Positions 20,701-28,145 of a DNA stretch of 64,000 nt are shown here, piece after piece; the stretch's first letter is position 1; every line of letters starts with the position of its first letter. The notes under the pieces were generated by a model, which was not told the origin of the DNA, made no database searches, and worked only from the letters and a program-made list of their open reading frames with translations. The translations under genes were made by a program, and so were the position numbers. Source of the stretch: Symsagittifera roscoffensis (Eukaryota; Xenacoelomorpha; Acoela; Convolutidae); the NCBI RefSeq assembly GCF_963678635.1, contig NC_087068.1, positions 58,575,896 to 58,639,895 of the forward strand, given 5' to 3'.

Positions 20701-23538
20701 TTCTTCTTTCCCTACATAGATTTGTCCAATTAGGTCTTCGTCGCATGTTATCATCGTCTTTGTATAGATGTTGATTCCATCTATATTTAGCATGACCTCG
20801 TGTGGACCATAAGCTTCAGTGTACCTATTATCAACACGTACCGATTTGCTGCCCCCTCTCGTGAGTAGTGCCCTGAGCGCTCTAGATGTCGTTTGTGGAC
20901 TTATTCCACTCAAGTAGTCTGCATACACGTCAATGTGCATTATCGTCTGGTCGCTCGGCTCGCTCAAGTTTCTGGTTACCTCGTGTCCGCCCACTGTGAT
21001 TATCGACATTATTCTTGCTCCGATTTTCGATATCCCAAAAGGTTTACCTGTCACCATTTTCACGGTGTTACAATTCCCGGTCTTCATTGAGCCCGTTCTA
21101 GCCTCTGGTATTGAGTTCGATCCGGTTAATGCTTCGTTAAAATTCTGTCTTTCGATCTCCAACTTTAGTCGTTGCTCTATTTCTTTCGCAGCCAGATCTT
21201 GTTTCACTTTGGCAATTGCTTCCGTCGCCGCTTTCTCATAATTTATCTCTAGAGAGCTTCCGGCCGCGGACTCTAACGCACCGCTAACATGTGTAACAGC
21301 TTTCACTGTCTTCGTCGGCAATTCGGTGTTTGGTGCCCCCAAGTTCCTAGATTCAAACTCGTTTTGCCTGTTCCGCTGATTCTGCACCGCCGCTAATGCC
21401 AACTTATGTTTGGGGTGATTCTGGTCCTTGACCGCTTCCCAGAACAAGGGACAATCCATTCTGAAGTGCCCCTCCTGATTACAGAAGAAGCATCTGGCGC
21501 CTATCTTGATGATCAAGCCATTATAGTACTCGTGTTCCTCCATCTGGCTCATATCCTCTTCATCCGGTGCATAACCTAGGCTCTTCATGCCTTGTTTGTA
21601 CGTTGTGCAGTCAGCCACATGATGATCCGCTGACCCGCAGTTCGCGCATGATCTACGCTTGTCCATATCATCTCTAGGTTTGTACCATGATGACCTCTGG
21701 GGTTGGCTTCCCCCTTGCGTGTTCCTGTTTTCGGAATATGAGTACTTCTTAGGTTTCATCAGCATGTATTCTCTTGATTTCTGTCTCATTTCTTCTGGGG
21801 TGGGTGCGCTGTCCTTCGACAATGTGTAGTATGTTGCTAACATTGTCCTTAAGTCATCACTTTTCACCCCATCGATGAACTTCGAGGCAATGCTAAAGTT
21901 CCGTCTATTTGTCGACTCCTCTGGGTCACTCCTCCTTCTCAAGCTCTCGAGGTCATCTAGGAACCGATCTATTGACTCGTCGTCCCTCTGCCTTCTTTTT
22001 TCAAATCGCATCATCGCTTGGTGGCCTTTCATGCCTGACCCGAATCGATTCAGCAATATCTCGAAGATCTTGTCCGCGGTGTCGCGTTCTTCCTCCTTCT
22101 TTGCGACCACGCATTTTAATGCCGTTCCTTCCAAGTTGCTCAGTATGGCTGTACATGCTTGCCTTTCGTCACTCAAGTTATCTTGCTCTAGATGTAATCT
22201 CATCACTTCCACCCAAGTGTCAATGCATCCATCGGAGTCGTCTTTGAATTCCTTTGGCTTCTTGAATGTCTTTCTTGTTTTCCCCTCTCTCCTCTCGCTC
22301 GAGTCAGTGTTCCTCGTGGCGAAGGCCTCTAGAGTCCTGTTCATCATCTCCCAAGTGCTGGCCCATGTCATAGCATCCGGTCCTGTGTTGCTGTTAGCTG
22401 TTGAATCTCCCGGAGCAGTCGTTGTATTCGACGTTCCATTCTTCATTATTGTTTTCGCAGCTGTTGGTGCTATGCTTATCGCATCCTTGGTTAAGGGCAA
22501 CGGTGTCGATTGTCGTTTGTTCCTTTGTGGTTCTGCAAAGTCAACTCTGGTGCCTTGCGTGCGATCCACTGCCGGTCTTTCTTGTGGAGTAGAACCTCTC
22601 AGGATTGCATCCAACTTCGCCTGTATTGCACACGAACTCTCGGCTTGACTCTTGCTCATTGTGTCCATTCTCCTTTCCAGGCTCCCTAATTGGCTGTTAA
22701 CATCATCATATCGGTTCTTCAACTGTTGCATGTCTGTTTTGATGTTCTTTTCTCGTTCTTCATTGGTGGCTTCTACCTTGTCTGACATCTCCTTGAGTCT
22801 CTCATCTGTTGCCTTAGCCAGGTTAAAATAACTGTCTAGATACTCGTGCTTGTTGTATCTTATTTCCTTTTTTATCACCTCTCTGTCTTCTTCACTGTTC
22901 TTAAGTCTTTTGTCGATCTGATTTAATTTCGCCAACAAGTCGCCCAGCTCAATGGTAGTCTCTTCATGGTCAGCCGTGAGTTTCTCTTCGGCCTTAGCCT
23001 CTGCTTTAGCTTGTTCCTCATTCTGGCCGGTTTCTGTCGTTTTCGTGCTCACTGTACCAAATGTTCGTGCTCTTTCTGCTTTTGGTTCTTCAGTCACGTT
23101 TTCTTTCGTTTTTATTCCGAACATTATTCCCAATTTTTCCGTAAAAGATGTCCTCTTTACTTGAGAGTCTTCTTTCACCGTTTCTTCGGTGTTGCCTATT
23201 GCATCTTCCGCGTCATCTATCGGTGAGAACTCTATGGGTTTCTGGTTCGGTTCCTCTGCATTGGGCATTGGAGTTGACTCTGTCGCCATCTTCCTTGTTT
23301 CATCCACACTTTGATCTGGTGTCTCTAGATCAATCTCGATGGTGGGTTCTACTCGCTCCCCTTCCGTGCCCTCTTTCGCCCTGTTCTCCGCTGTACTCCT
23401 TGTGCTGACCATGTTAACTGAAAAGTTCGTCTTCGTTATCTTTGGGCCCGTTGATGTCGTTCCGCGCAGCGATGAATTATATTTCGTGTTTGATCCACTT
23501 GACCTTTTTTCGAGCACCGGTACCCTACTCCGCCTCAT
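14731..23538 (-). CDS. Gag-Pol polyprotein of element 1 with C-terminal macrodomain, 2935 aa
   Basis: One uninterrupted frame with no gag/pol frameshift. Residues about 200-310 are coiled coil, about 400-545 a retrotransposon Gag domain, and 631-644 and 683-696 two CX2CX4HX4C knuckles. The protease is at LLDTGA (990-992). The reverse transcriptase spans about 1330-1530, with motif A TTLDLGSAFWQ and YVDD at 1476-1479. RNase H acidic residues are D1624, E1671, D1696 and D1739. The integrase has HHCC zinc residues (2166-2204) and D2232, D2291, E2327 (D,D35E), then a GPF-type segment near 2467-2485. A charged linker follows. Residues about 2790-2930 resemble a TARG1/OARD1-like macrodomain. The start ATG gives MRRSRVP, shared with the remnant at 60459. 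All key catalytic residues are present, so the protein looks functional. Confidence 0.95.
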   Translation of the reverse strand: MRRSRVPVLEKRSSGSNTKYNSSLRGTTSTGPKITKTNFSVNMVSTRSTAENRAKEGTEGERVEPTIEIDLETPDQSVDETRKMATESTPMPNAEEPNQKPIEFSPIDDAEDAIGNTEETVKEDSQVKRTSFTEKLGIMFGIKTKENVTEEPKAERARTFGTVSTKTTETGQNEEQAKAEAKAEEKLTADHEETTIELGDLLAKLNQIDKRLKNSEEDREVIKKEIRYNKHEYLDSYFNLAKATDERLKEMSDKVEATNEEREKNIKTDMQQLKNRYDDVNSQLGSLERRMDTMSKSQAESSCAIQAKLDAILRGSTPQERPAVDRTQGTRVDFAEPQRNKRQSTPLPLTKDAISIAPTAAKTIMKNGTSNTTTAPGDSTANSNTGPDAMTWASTWEMMNRTLEAFATRNTDSSERREGKTRKTFKKPKEFKDDSDGCIDTWVEVMRLHLEQDNLSDERQACTAILSNLEGTALKCVVAKKEEERDTADKIFEILLNRFGSGMKGHQAMMRFEKRRQRDDESIDRFLDDLESLRRRSDPEESTNRRNFSIASKFIDGVKSDDLRTMLATYYTLSKDSAPTPEEMRQKSREYMLMKPKKYSYSENRNTQGGSQPQRSSWYKPRDDMDKRRSCANCGSADHHVADCTTYKQGMKSLGYAPDEEDMSQMEEHEYYNGLIIKIGARCFFCNQEGHFRMDCPLFWEAVKDQNHPKHKLALAAVQNQRNRQNEFESRNLGAPNTELPTKTVKAVTHVSGALESAAGSSLEINYEKAATEAIAKVKQDLAAKEIEQRLKLEIERQNFNEALTGSNSIPEARTGSMKTGNCNTVKMVTGKPFGISKIGARIMSIITVGGHEVTRNLSEPSDQTIMHIDVYADYLSGISPQTTSRALRALLTRGGSKSVRVDNRYTEAYGPHEVMLNIDGINIYTKTMITCDEDLIGQIYVGKEELKVRSIGHCAMLEEDAMHIGTEADVTGHVLDINGKKTQLRGLLDTGAVLSVIPIETWEKMGFDKGDLIDSRIRLSAANKGALRVLGRTPIIALNLGERNLWMSFIVVENLDESDQFILGRDFIRNFDVTIDLNNAMFRIRNPDRRYAIKPVNLIMANENKAPVFLSRRVRLKANEAAIVSLRMKNYNELSDNKQVCIVPNPNSQSAAVLGRSFSITKSGLCVSVLLNTLDIPITIQRGRKLGYALPVKTRYETIENSKQNEVVDCPNHRDKICILRRLQRIKDSSGLIKSLKSETDDGLSSCSNFPERPTLDEMQIDKPVLPEIEHLRGKLKDEQLEAIKDVLERNEEVFSRHKADIGCCNFVEHEIELEENAVPHREGARRMTPHKSDACRKEIETLLEYDMIEPSKSPWACGVVMAKKKGDQLRFCCDFRYLNSVTVKDAYPIPRIDESLSKLGDAKFFTTLDLGSAFWQVPLRKQDRDKTGFACELGLFQWKRMPFGLCNATATFQRLMAHALIGVTKKYGNLVMCYVDDVVIATPTLEDHIERLDEVFACMKRSGLKCKPSKCEILKDSIKYLGRMVDKHGIRPDPDAVEAVLTWKSPKTEHQLMSFLGFANYYREFIKGYADKVYPMQQLMRHKGKKFTWNNAAEESFQRIKKELCEAPVLGMPTEKGMYVLDTDASVVAISGILHQEQEWNGKTVLRPIAYGSKVLSDTEMKYGAPKAEMFAVVTFVEKYRAYLGSEPFKLRVDNRALSWLKTYSMDQSYIGRWIVRLDGYNMIIEHRTRDKHQNADSLSKKTEFYERQEQREADRPEIKDGFSFMDKETYDSLPLTRWLDKSGKPIEDHPELPKEPLEKTILKKNRGIPIGIMLKSKIVRETLKAKGYDLIQVEEGTVRIDEDLMRLLEKLSDNKPVIQGKGQEAPELTILRREETVNNTDVSKGSITDSKEVVRSLVEKIPEKVLEQTKVRDKKVTFREEIEHLGLDQESGEWYRFMEEDGTGEGKLSGEHKEWDEDSDESSEDQDSLCMILAEEKMRQHDRELQTDPSSGTYNLEIQEVRGSEELEKIAVSRKPLRELSCNSNVRTNLVPEDDMKIVKRMICVKLSDDTHNPGEMNGQIMALKEHVKARYRLSDLIRAQKNDKMTSNLSKWIHSGVKEKGELEEDSYKILSQFYKEKRDLLYHTAEGVVACKRRDEEKILHKHNLIILPQLYQTEVLFRSHDQMGHQGIDKVQQRILHRFDWPGMRKACERWVNACLACLQVKDPRKMKFPLKSVESSEFNEVVQIDHQKICMTESGYNQILVIIDHFTKLAEAVPCQTASAEETCDHLITHWISRYGCPMTFQSDNGKAFVGDLTKELMKRSHIAQAHSTTYHPQTNGLVERQNRTLVNMLRVYCSRYMTDWDKYLPQVVGAYNSTQHSTTGISPFMMLTGRERAMPITFFYPEYEGKRTSPQAYVKEAIKRQQELNELCRRNTAQAQMRQRKKYDEKILRAKPYEVGQYVWVFQIVIPPKGTKKLLKKWRGPFMITEVHQQGRFYRLSTGRAAHYENLKPHVPSPEDWCLPKDMEGLEYLVVEPACEVNEKGTREKNDGNENLSLDDNEKIEVESDAGSFVEEDWNDPEQNEVPKWMEPDRPTPPETRTGNRKRTGMRYNRYGDDFLIDKIQPDKLGDELLSAGELEAEEEWQVIDDGGHYPQDDYSTPELETDLEQSEIERRENTNLRILEWMRDVKDESHEGQSIQQVDISAANYMKTEDPLFGWTATDRPLDIPKDNSDPTTSTGTSINIFVRGVGVGLTHTENLMIKKLKEVRETSGLELEEEEPEPTIGRNFKTKFEIPNEYSENIMITDSDFILSNRTSAICITADMSFKSRLEADFKREYQNVEFLFRQRPGLGGIAALPPSVAQVPGKYLCFLVTRVNDRNTIDPEHVILALTRLRDFMIERGIVEVSMPVYDPNRGKLSSRELYAILHVVFAETEIMVHLHKKYYLSIA
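14735..15155 (-). other. TARG1-like macrodomain at the C-terminus of Pol
   Basis: Residues about 2790-2930 run ICITADM, then a GGIAALPP turn, strand GKYLCFLVTR, a helix with LRDF, strand VSMPVYDPNRG, a helix with ELY and VF, and a last strand before the end. From memory of the family, order and spacing match the small ADP-ribosyl-hydrolase macrodomain of TARG1/OARD1. The positions where that family has its catalytic Lys and Asp appear to be Arg and a non-acidic residue here, so ADP-ribose binding without hydrolysis is possible. The same domain is in element 2 (39733-40113), intact although the frame before it is broken. No structure or search was run. Confidence 0.55.
15314..15353 (-). promoter_or_regulatory. 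40-nt block identical in both giant elements, with internal polypurine copy
   Basis: Within the coding frame before the macrodomain, 40 nucleotides are identical to 39486-39525 of element 2, although flanking codons differ. It includes TTTGTCCGGGGAG (15336-15348 here) and a short inverted repeat GTGGG/CCCAC around GGTAGGACTTA. The protein reading is FVRGVGVG, in a different frame from the SGE reading of other internal copies, so conservation appears to be at nucleotide level. Confidence 0.6.
17677..17740 (-). promoter_or_regulatory. two internal polypurine-tract copies in pol of element 1
   Basis: GTCCGGGGAG occurs at 17731-17740 and 17677-17686 on the coding strand, in the linker between RNase H and integrase, encoding SGE both times and spaced 54 nt apart. 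It equals the core of the 3' polypurine tract. Element 2 has three copies at the equivalent place. A central plus-strand primer is a plausible role; a short SGE peptide motif is the alternative. Confidence 0.5.
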
Positions 23539-24958
23539 TATTTCTATTTACAACTGCTTTTATTTACAATTTTATTATATACACGATTCTATTCTAAGGG
23601 AAAAAAAAAATATTTTTTGTGGTAACAAATTCTGTACAACGTGTTAAGAGGTAGAACCTGTTCGTATAAAACCAAACACAAATCCTCAATAAAATGCAGC
23701 AAAAATCTAAGTAAGAAAAATAATAAAAACAGAAAAATGAGCCCACCTGAAATTCAAAGGTGACCAATGTCTACCTTTCGTCGAAAAAAATGTCTGGTAC
23801 CTAATTGCCACGCGTTTTCCTCCCCCCACTAGTGATCTTATGGGGTTTCACAAAAGCTGTTTATATCCGGTCCCCCCTACCAAACCAACCAGCGTACCAG
23901 TCTTAACTCGAGTTGAATTTTGGATCTCCACCTAATATTACCAACGCGTGTTAATTTCTAATGTAACTAAGTCAACGATGTCGACTAATTAGTTACTCTA
24001 ATTTCCCTCTTTTTACAATTTACAACCGCCAACCTCTAGCCTAACCAGTCCCCCTTCTAACCTCCCCCCTTTCTAGCCCCCCTTCTTAAGCCTAAAAATT
24101 ACTTTAAGCGCCGGGTGCTAAACCTCTCAAGAGAAAACCGTAGACCTGTTTCCAGGCCTGCTCAAGTAAAAACGTTCCTCAAAACTGGGGGATTTCGCTT
24201 ATCCAATTTTACACTTATCTCCTATAATGTAATGTGGATTCTAACGATACCCGTTCTGCCCAACTTGAGAACTCGAGAATTGCCAAATCCTTCTTGGCTG
24301 CTTTCCCACTCGACTGGTCACCTGTTCCAGTCCAGTCTCCTATTGGTTCAGCTCAAGTGTCCCTGAACCACTTTCCCACTCGGCTGGTCACCTCTTCCAG
24401 TCAAGTCTCCTATTGGTTCAGCTCAAGTGTCCCTGAACCACTTTCCCACTCGGCTGGTCACCTCTTCCAGTCAAGTCTCCTATTGGTCCAGCTAAGTTCC
24501 AAGCTATCTGAAAACCCTTGACGACGCCCCACTTCGGGCACTTTATTCAGTTTACTGGTTTAAATTGCTAGGTTGATCGAAACGATCGAACTTGTAAAAC
24601 AGTATGGGTATACTATTTAATTAATATAAAGGTTTGATCCAACTAATCTGGTGTCAAAGTCACTGTCTTTTTTCGTTTTATGGTTTTTGTTCCTTTTTCT
24701 ATTCTTTTTTGGTTTTTGTTTTGCTTTTTGTCTTTTTGCTCGTGTTTTTGTCCCCCTAGTTGCCCCCCTTTACTCGGTTAGCTAAGCCTCGTTCGGAGAG
24801 CGTACCAGGAAATTTTCTCGAGTTTTCTTAAAAAGCTATCACGGTACAACCGGAAGGTTTGCACGTTCCTGTCGAACCGTACCGCCGGTACTCTAGAATG
24901 GGCATTCAGCCCGAAGCTGTCTCAAGTGGGTTCGACTCCGTAGTCTTGATGTCGTAAA
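23539..24958 (-). other. 5' leader of element 1
   Basis: About 1.4 kb lies between the candidate primer site and the Gag ATG. On the coding strand it has an A-rich tract with many AAAAAC runs near 24650-24760, a feature shared with the leaders of element 2 and the remnant at 59700-59790. It also holds a 70-bp tandem repeat. No coding frame is supported. It could carry packaging or translation signals. Confidence 0.6.
24301..24493 (-). repeat. 70-bp tandem repeat in the leader, 2.75 copies
   Basis: Units start at 24301, 24371 and 24441 with CTTTCCCACTCGGCTGGTCA or a one-base variant; the third is partial. Copies are almost identical, so the array is young. Related but longer-spaced units occur in the leader of the third element (59965-60245), so the unit is an old feature of this lineage. 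Confidence 0.85.
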
Positions 24959-24973
24959 CACCCAGGAGCGCCA
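24959..24973 (-). promoter_or_regulatory. candidate primer-binding site of element 1
   Basis: The coding strand reads TGGCGCTCCTGGGTG, starting 11 nt inside the 5' LTR. The identical 15-mer is found at the same place in element 2 (27599-27613) and in the third element (59491-59505), although most other leader sequence is diverged. It starts with TGG as expected for pairing with a tRNA CCA end. I could not assign the tRNA. Confidence 0.6.
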
Positions 24974-24984
24974 TAAAAACACTA

Positions 24985-25883
24985 TGTAACATTCGTCTAC
25001 TACAGTCACACATGAGGCTTAAGAAAAATAGGCCCTATAACCACTGGCTCAAGGGTCAGGGACACTATCTCTTGTGTTTTCCCACCTCAAGAACGGTCGG
25101 AGCCAGTTCGGTTCGCTTGTGACATGAGACTACGACCCGTTACAGCTTAAAGGCTACTACTAAAATATCCCCCCACTCTAGAATTAAGAACGTCCCCATA
25201 CTTAGGTCTCTAGATACCCAAAATACATGAACGCCGTTAAAAACCGGGTTGGAACAATCCGTTAAGTTACTTTTTATTAGACAGTGGAACTTTGATCCAT
25301 TTCAGATGGATCAACCTAAAACTCGCCTCACCTCAACATAACAATTACAAAACACACTCTAGAATTTAAATTTGTACTCACATAGCAGCACGCTCAAGAA
25401 TTGGGAAATGATCCAGTTGGTAACTAACTCAAGAAATAAATAACTAAAAGAAGTTTAATGTTTTATAGTTTGTACGACAAGGATAAGTCTATGCTCTAGA
25501 ATTTGAGTTCTCATGGACCGTTGGGACACTCTAGTTGTCCGCCTTTCCGCTGAAGGTTCACTCTGGTCCAGCTTTAGAATAGAACTCCAGACACGACTAT
25601 CCAACTCGTGGGAATACGCTTGTTTCTGTTTCGAATAGGACAGCTCTACTCTTGTTCACTATGATGGAAATTGCGAATAGCAATTTCCCACTCGTTTTTA
25701 TCTGACTACTTTCCCGCAATTGTTCTAAAATTGTTCTGATTTCTTTTTCTGATTTTCAGTTATCGCGAGAAAATCGTGCATGACATGTTCCATTCGAAAT
25801 TTTGAAAAATTAAATTTCACTTCAAAATCAAGTATTTTCTGCTCTCCTCAAGGTCAAACTTCCAAATATGACCGACTGGCACA
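24985..25883 (-). repeat. 5' LTR of element 1, with promoter and RNA hairpins
   Basis: Full match to the 3' LTR. On the coding strand TATAAAA lies at 25467-25461, giving a likely transcription start near 25435. Downstream are hairpin 1 GATCCATctgaaATGGATC (25294-25312), AATAAA (25278-25273), and hairpin 2 with TTGGGT pairing ACCTAA (25202-25221, one G-U pair). All three signals recur in the other LTRs of the window. U3/R/U5 borders are inferred from these positions only. Confidence 0.9.
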
Positions 25884-26019
25884 TTTTGGGGGAAACGGAA
25901 TTTTTTGAAAAATTCGAATTGGCCATGTCATTCTCAAGTTTATCGCGACAACTGAAATATGAAGTCAATGAAATCAGAAAATTCGAATTATAATTGCGGG
26001 AAAGTCGACTGAAAATTGC
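25884..26019 (+). repeat. right part of the old LTR that hosts element 1
   Basis: Reads as the continuation of 3962-3999: TTTTGGGGG, then a phrase close to AATTCGAATTGGCCATGTCAT and CGCGACAACTGAAA, as in the LTR starting at 63437. It stops near 26019, where another LTR start follows. Confidence 0.65.
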
Positions 26020-26060
26020 TGTGCCAGTCGGTCATTTTAGGAAGTTTGACCTTGAGAAAC
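26020..26060 (+). repeat. second LTR start, truncated
   Basis: TGTGCCAGTCGGTCATTTTAGG up to CTTGAGAAAC matches the first about 40 bp of the LTR at 63437, then breaks off at the inverted repeat that borders non-LTR copy A. Confidence 0.6.
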
Positions 26061-26077
26061 TTATTGTTGTGATAAAC

Positions 26078-26117
26078 TTATTAAATAGCCTAATTGTTGT
26101 GATAAACCTATTAAATA
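26078..26117. repeat. left inverted repeat bordering copy A
   Basis: Contains TAGCCTAATTGTTGTGATAA with AT-rich sides; the reverse complement is at 55435-55475 with only a few mismatches. A second partial copy of the unit lies just to the left at 26061-26086. Confidence 0.6.
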
Positions 26118-26118
26118 C

Positions 26119-26168
26119 AAGGGTCCCTTCCGTTTAGGTTCGGTCGTGCACAAGCTGGATAGGGTCCA
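26119..26168 (-). promoter_or_regulatory. 3'-end hairpin of copy A
   Basis: On the element strand GGACCCT near 26165 and AGGGACC near 26120 bracket CAGCTTGTGCACG. The stem has one mismatch. Copies B and C have perfect 6-7-bp versions with GGCCCT and AGGGCC. A 3'-terminal structure shared by copies is what target-primed reverse transcription would need for template choice. Confidence 0.55.
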
Positions 26169-26176
26169 TACCAGCA

Positions 26177-26440
26177 TTATTTAAAGGGAAGTATTAACTT
26201 CTTTGTTAAAGAATAAAACGTATTTACAGATATACAATGAAACAAACGGGTATATGAAACTAATAAAAATGAGGCGATATCGGCAGCTGCTGAGTTCAAC
26301 AGAAAATCTTCCACTAATGATGATTCCTGGCATACTGAACTACTGTTGAATGGAGTACGGGTACCTCGAATACACATTATAACAGATTTTAATACACAGA
26401 ATGATAATCGAGTTCTCAGATAGTTGATACAGGTTGAATA
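26177..26440 (-). pseudogene. C-terminal end of copy A endonuclease domain
   Basis: Frame ending with the motif MCIRGTRTPFNSSSV, matching the closing block of copies B (ICVRGCRSLRK) and C (LCLRGCTNLKN). It continues the frame broken at 51389 by the TIR transposon. The extra tail after this block, to the stop at 26177, is not present in B or C. Confidence 0.7.
26432..26440. repeat. 9-bp target duplication, left copy
   Basis: GGTTGAATA; the identical right copy is at 51389-51397. It brackets the small TIR transposon and everything nested in it. Confidence 0.8.
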
Positions 26441-26660
26441 GGTGCGTATTCATAGGTTCCAAAATGAAAAATCAGTCCCATAGGTTCCAAAATAAAATAG
26501 CAGTCGCATAAGTTCCAAATCTTTTCAATTGGCCAAAAGACTAAATAAGCCGAGTCTCGGTTTAAGGTCGCCGGTGGGCGCGCTACGCGCGCGTCGCCGC
26601 TTCGCGGCGATAACCGGCTCTAAATTTCGTATAGAGTCCTACCCTTTGGTGGCAAGCTCG
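26441..26660. mobile_element. left half of a small TIR transposon (MITE-like)
   Basis: Starts GGTGCGTATTCATAGGTTCC and contains three spaced copies of CATAGGTTCCAAAAT or a close form. The right half (51192-51388) has the inverse arrangement. Without element 2 the transposon is about 414 bp. A 9-bp duplication is what Mutator-like or Merlin-like elements make, so one of these superfamilies is likely; no transposase is present. The inner part is GC-rich with a strong palindrome near 26577-26622. Confidence 0.8.
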
Positions 26661-27586
26661 TGTGGCATTCGACCAGAATGGCCAAAATGCAATTTGTGCA
26701 GAAGTCGAATTTTTAACAGTAAGCCTTCCGGATTGGTGGTTATTAAGAACTAAGAACGTTATTGGAACGATTGGCCAAACGGTGAGGGCTGGAATATTCT
26801 AGTATTTTTAAATTTCAAAAATTCGAATTATGACGTTATATTTCTGAGAAACGTCAGAAATGGCCATTTTGGCTAAAAAACGAGAAGAAAGAGAGAGCAA
26901 CTTTATCTGCGATAGCGAACAGGACGAAAATCGAGATTAAAAACGACAACGAACTACGGAATAGCCGAGGACGTTCCGAGCTGCAACTATTGTGCTGCTA
27001 CAATAGTTGCAAGGCCGTTGCGAACAACGGTGAAGGGTAAGAGACAGCCTTCCGGAATAGGAGGAAATCAAGATTAACGAGCTTGATTTAGCGGATTCGT
27101 CAATCCGGAAGGGTAAAGGAACTGAAACTTTTATCCTGCCACGTAAACTTTCAGCATCCTGTCATGTCCTGACTTGAATTTAATTGATATTTGGATTAGT
27201 TTTGACAAGGATGAGGTGCTAGGAGTTGGGGGGGGGGGGAAAGGGTTGATCCATCTTCGATGGAGATGATGATTTTTATCTACTGAACAAAAACAATAGT
27301 AATATAATAAGTAGTAACCCTGTTTTTAGGAGTGACCTCGTGGTCTGGGGATACTGAGACCCAGCCATGAGCTCACTATTTGCATGTAATTAAGTTAATT
27401 TGAGCGTTCTGGTCGAAGCCGAAGAGCAGTAACGTTTTTGTCGACCCGATGTTAGAAAGACCACCGAAAAGTACTGGCTTGGTAGAGACGGTGAAAAGCA
27501 TGCAAAGCTCTGTTTAGACGTTAGCCAGTCGTCTTAAGACTTTGTTTTGTTATCCGTCGATATGTATCTTCCGGGCGAATGTTACA
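26661..27586 (+). repeat. 5' LTR of element 2
   Basis: Begins TGTGGCATTCGACC and ends CGAATGTTACA. It holds hairpin 1 ATCCATCttcGATGGA (27249 onward) and hairpin 2 CTGGGgatactgagaCCCAG (27345-27364). It also contains CAATCCGGAAGGGT (about 27102), the motif that is multiplied in the leader. No clear TATA box was seen. Confidence 0.93.
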
Positions 27587-27598
27587 TACATGTTTTTA

Positions 27599-27613
27599 TG
27601 GCGCTCCTGGGTG
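27599..27613 (+). promoter_or_regulatory. candidate primer-binding site of element 2
   Basis: TGGCGCTCCTGGGTG, 12 nt after the 5' LTR, identical to the sites in elements 1 and 3. The sequence between LTR and site (TGTTTTTA) is also conserved. Confidence 0.6.
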
Positions 27614-28145
27614 TTATTCTTTTTTAACATCATGACCGGCAGAACCGTTAACGAGCACTCCGCGCCGAGCGGATGCTCACATTAACGCCCTTAATAGGCC
27701 TAAACCGCCGGGGCGGAAGGGTAGTTCGGAACGGGGAAGCCTTCCGGATTACCGGGAATAGTTTTTTAACCTAGTTAAGACCGAAAATTCACGAACCAGG
27801 AAGGGTGGGGGGAATCGCGAACCCCTCACCCACTGAGTTGTTTGTGACCAAAAACAGTTAAATATATAAGTAAAACCAAACAAAAAGTAGTATAGTACCC
27901 AAGAAAAACAAAAAAAACATAAAAAATAACCGAAAAAACCAAAAACAGTAAAAAAGTAGAAAATCAGTAGAAATCATCCCCCCAGACAAGATGTGATCCA
28001 ACCCCCCCGTTTGTTGTTGATAGATATATTGTTGTTACAGGCATTTATATCAGTCAGGATTGTTACGATCAATTTTGTAGCCGTTTGTGAGGCTTGTACT
28101 GTAGGGTTATTTGAGCATTTAAGCACGTTAATGATAAATTGCGCT

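Larger units (their letters stand above)
4000..25883 (-). mobile_element. element 1: complete giant Ty3/gypsy-class LTR retrotransposon (21.9 kb)
   Basis: Two 899-bp direct repeats with TG...CA ends bound 21,884 bp. In minus orientation the order is 5' LTR (24985-25883), candidate primer site, 1.4-kb leader, Gag-Pol-macrodomain frame, 520-bp spacer, second coding block, polypurine tract, 3' LTR (4000-4898). PR-RT-RNaseH-integrase order and RT and integrase motifs place it in the Ty3/gypsy class. The LTR copies appear identical throughout when read side by side, implying recent insertion. Flanks share only TTT (3997-3999 and 25884-25886). It is several times the usual 5-10 kb of such elements, mostly because of the extra 8.9-kb block. 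The only visible coding interruption is the TAA at 7840-7842. Confidence 0.93.

Noticed and set aside
3995-25888. 5-bp target duplication for element 1
   Set aside because: GATTT on the left and TTTTG on the right do not match; only TTT is shared.
26577-26622. Transcription terminator
   Set aside because: GC-rich palindrome in the middle of a TIR transposon in a eukaryotic context; foldback structure of the transposon is enough to explain it.
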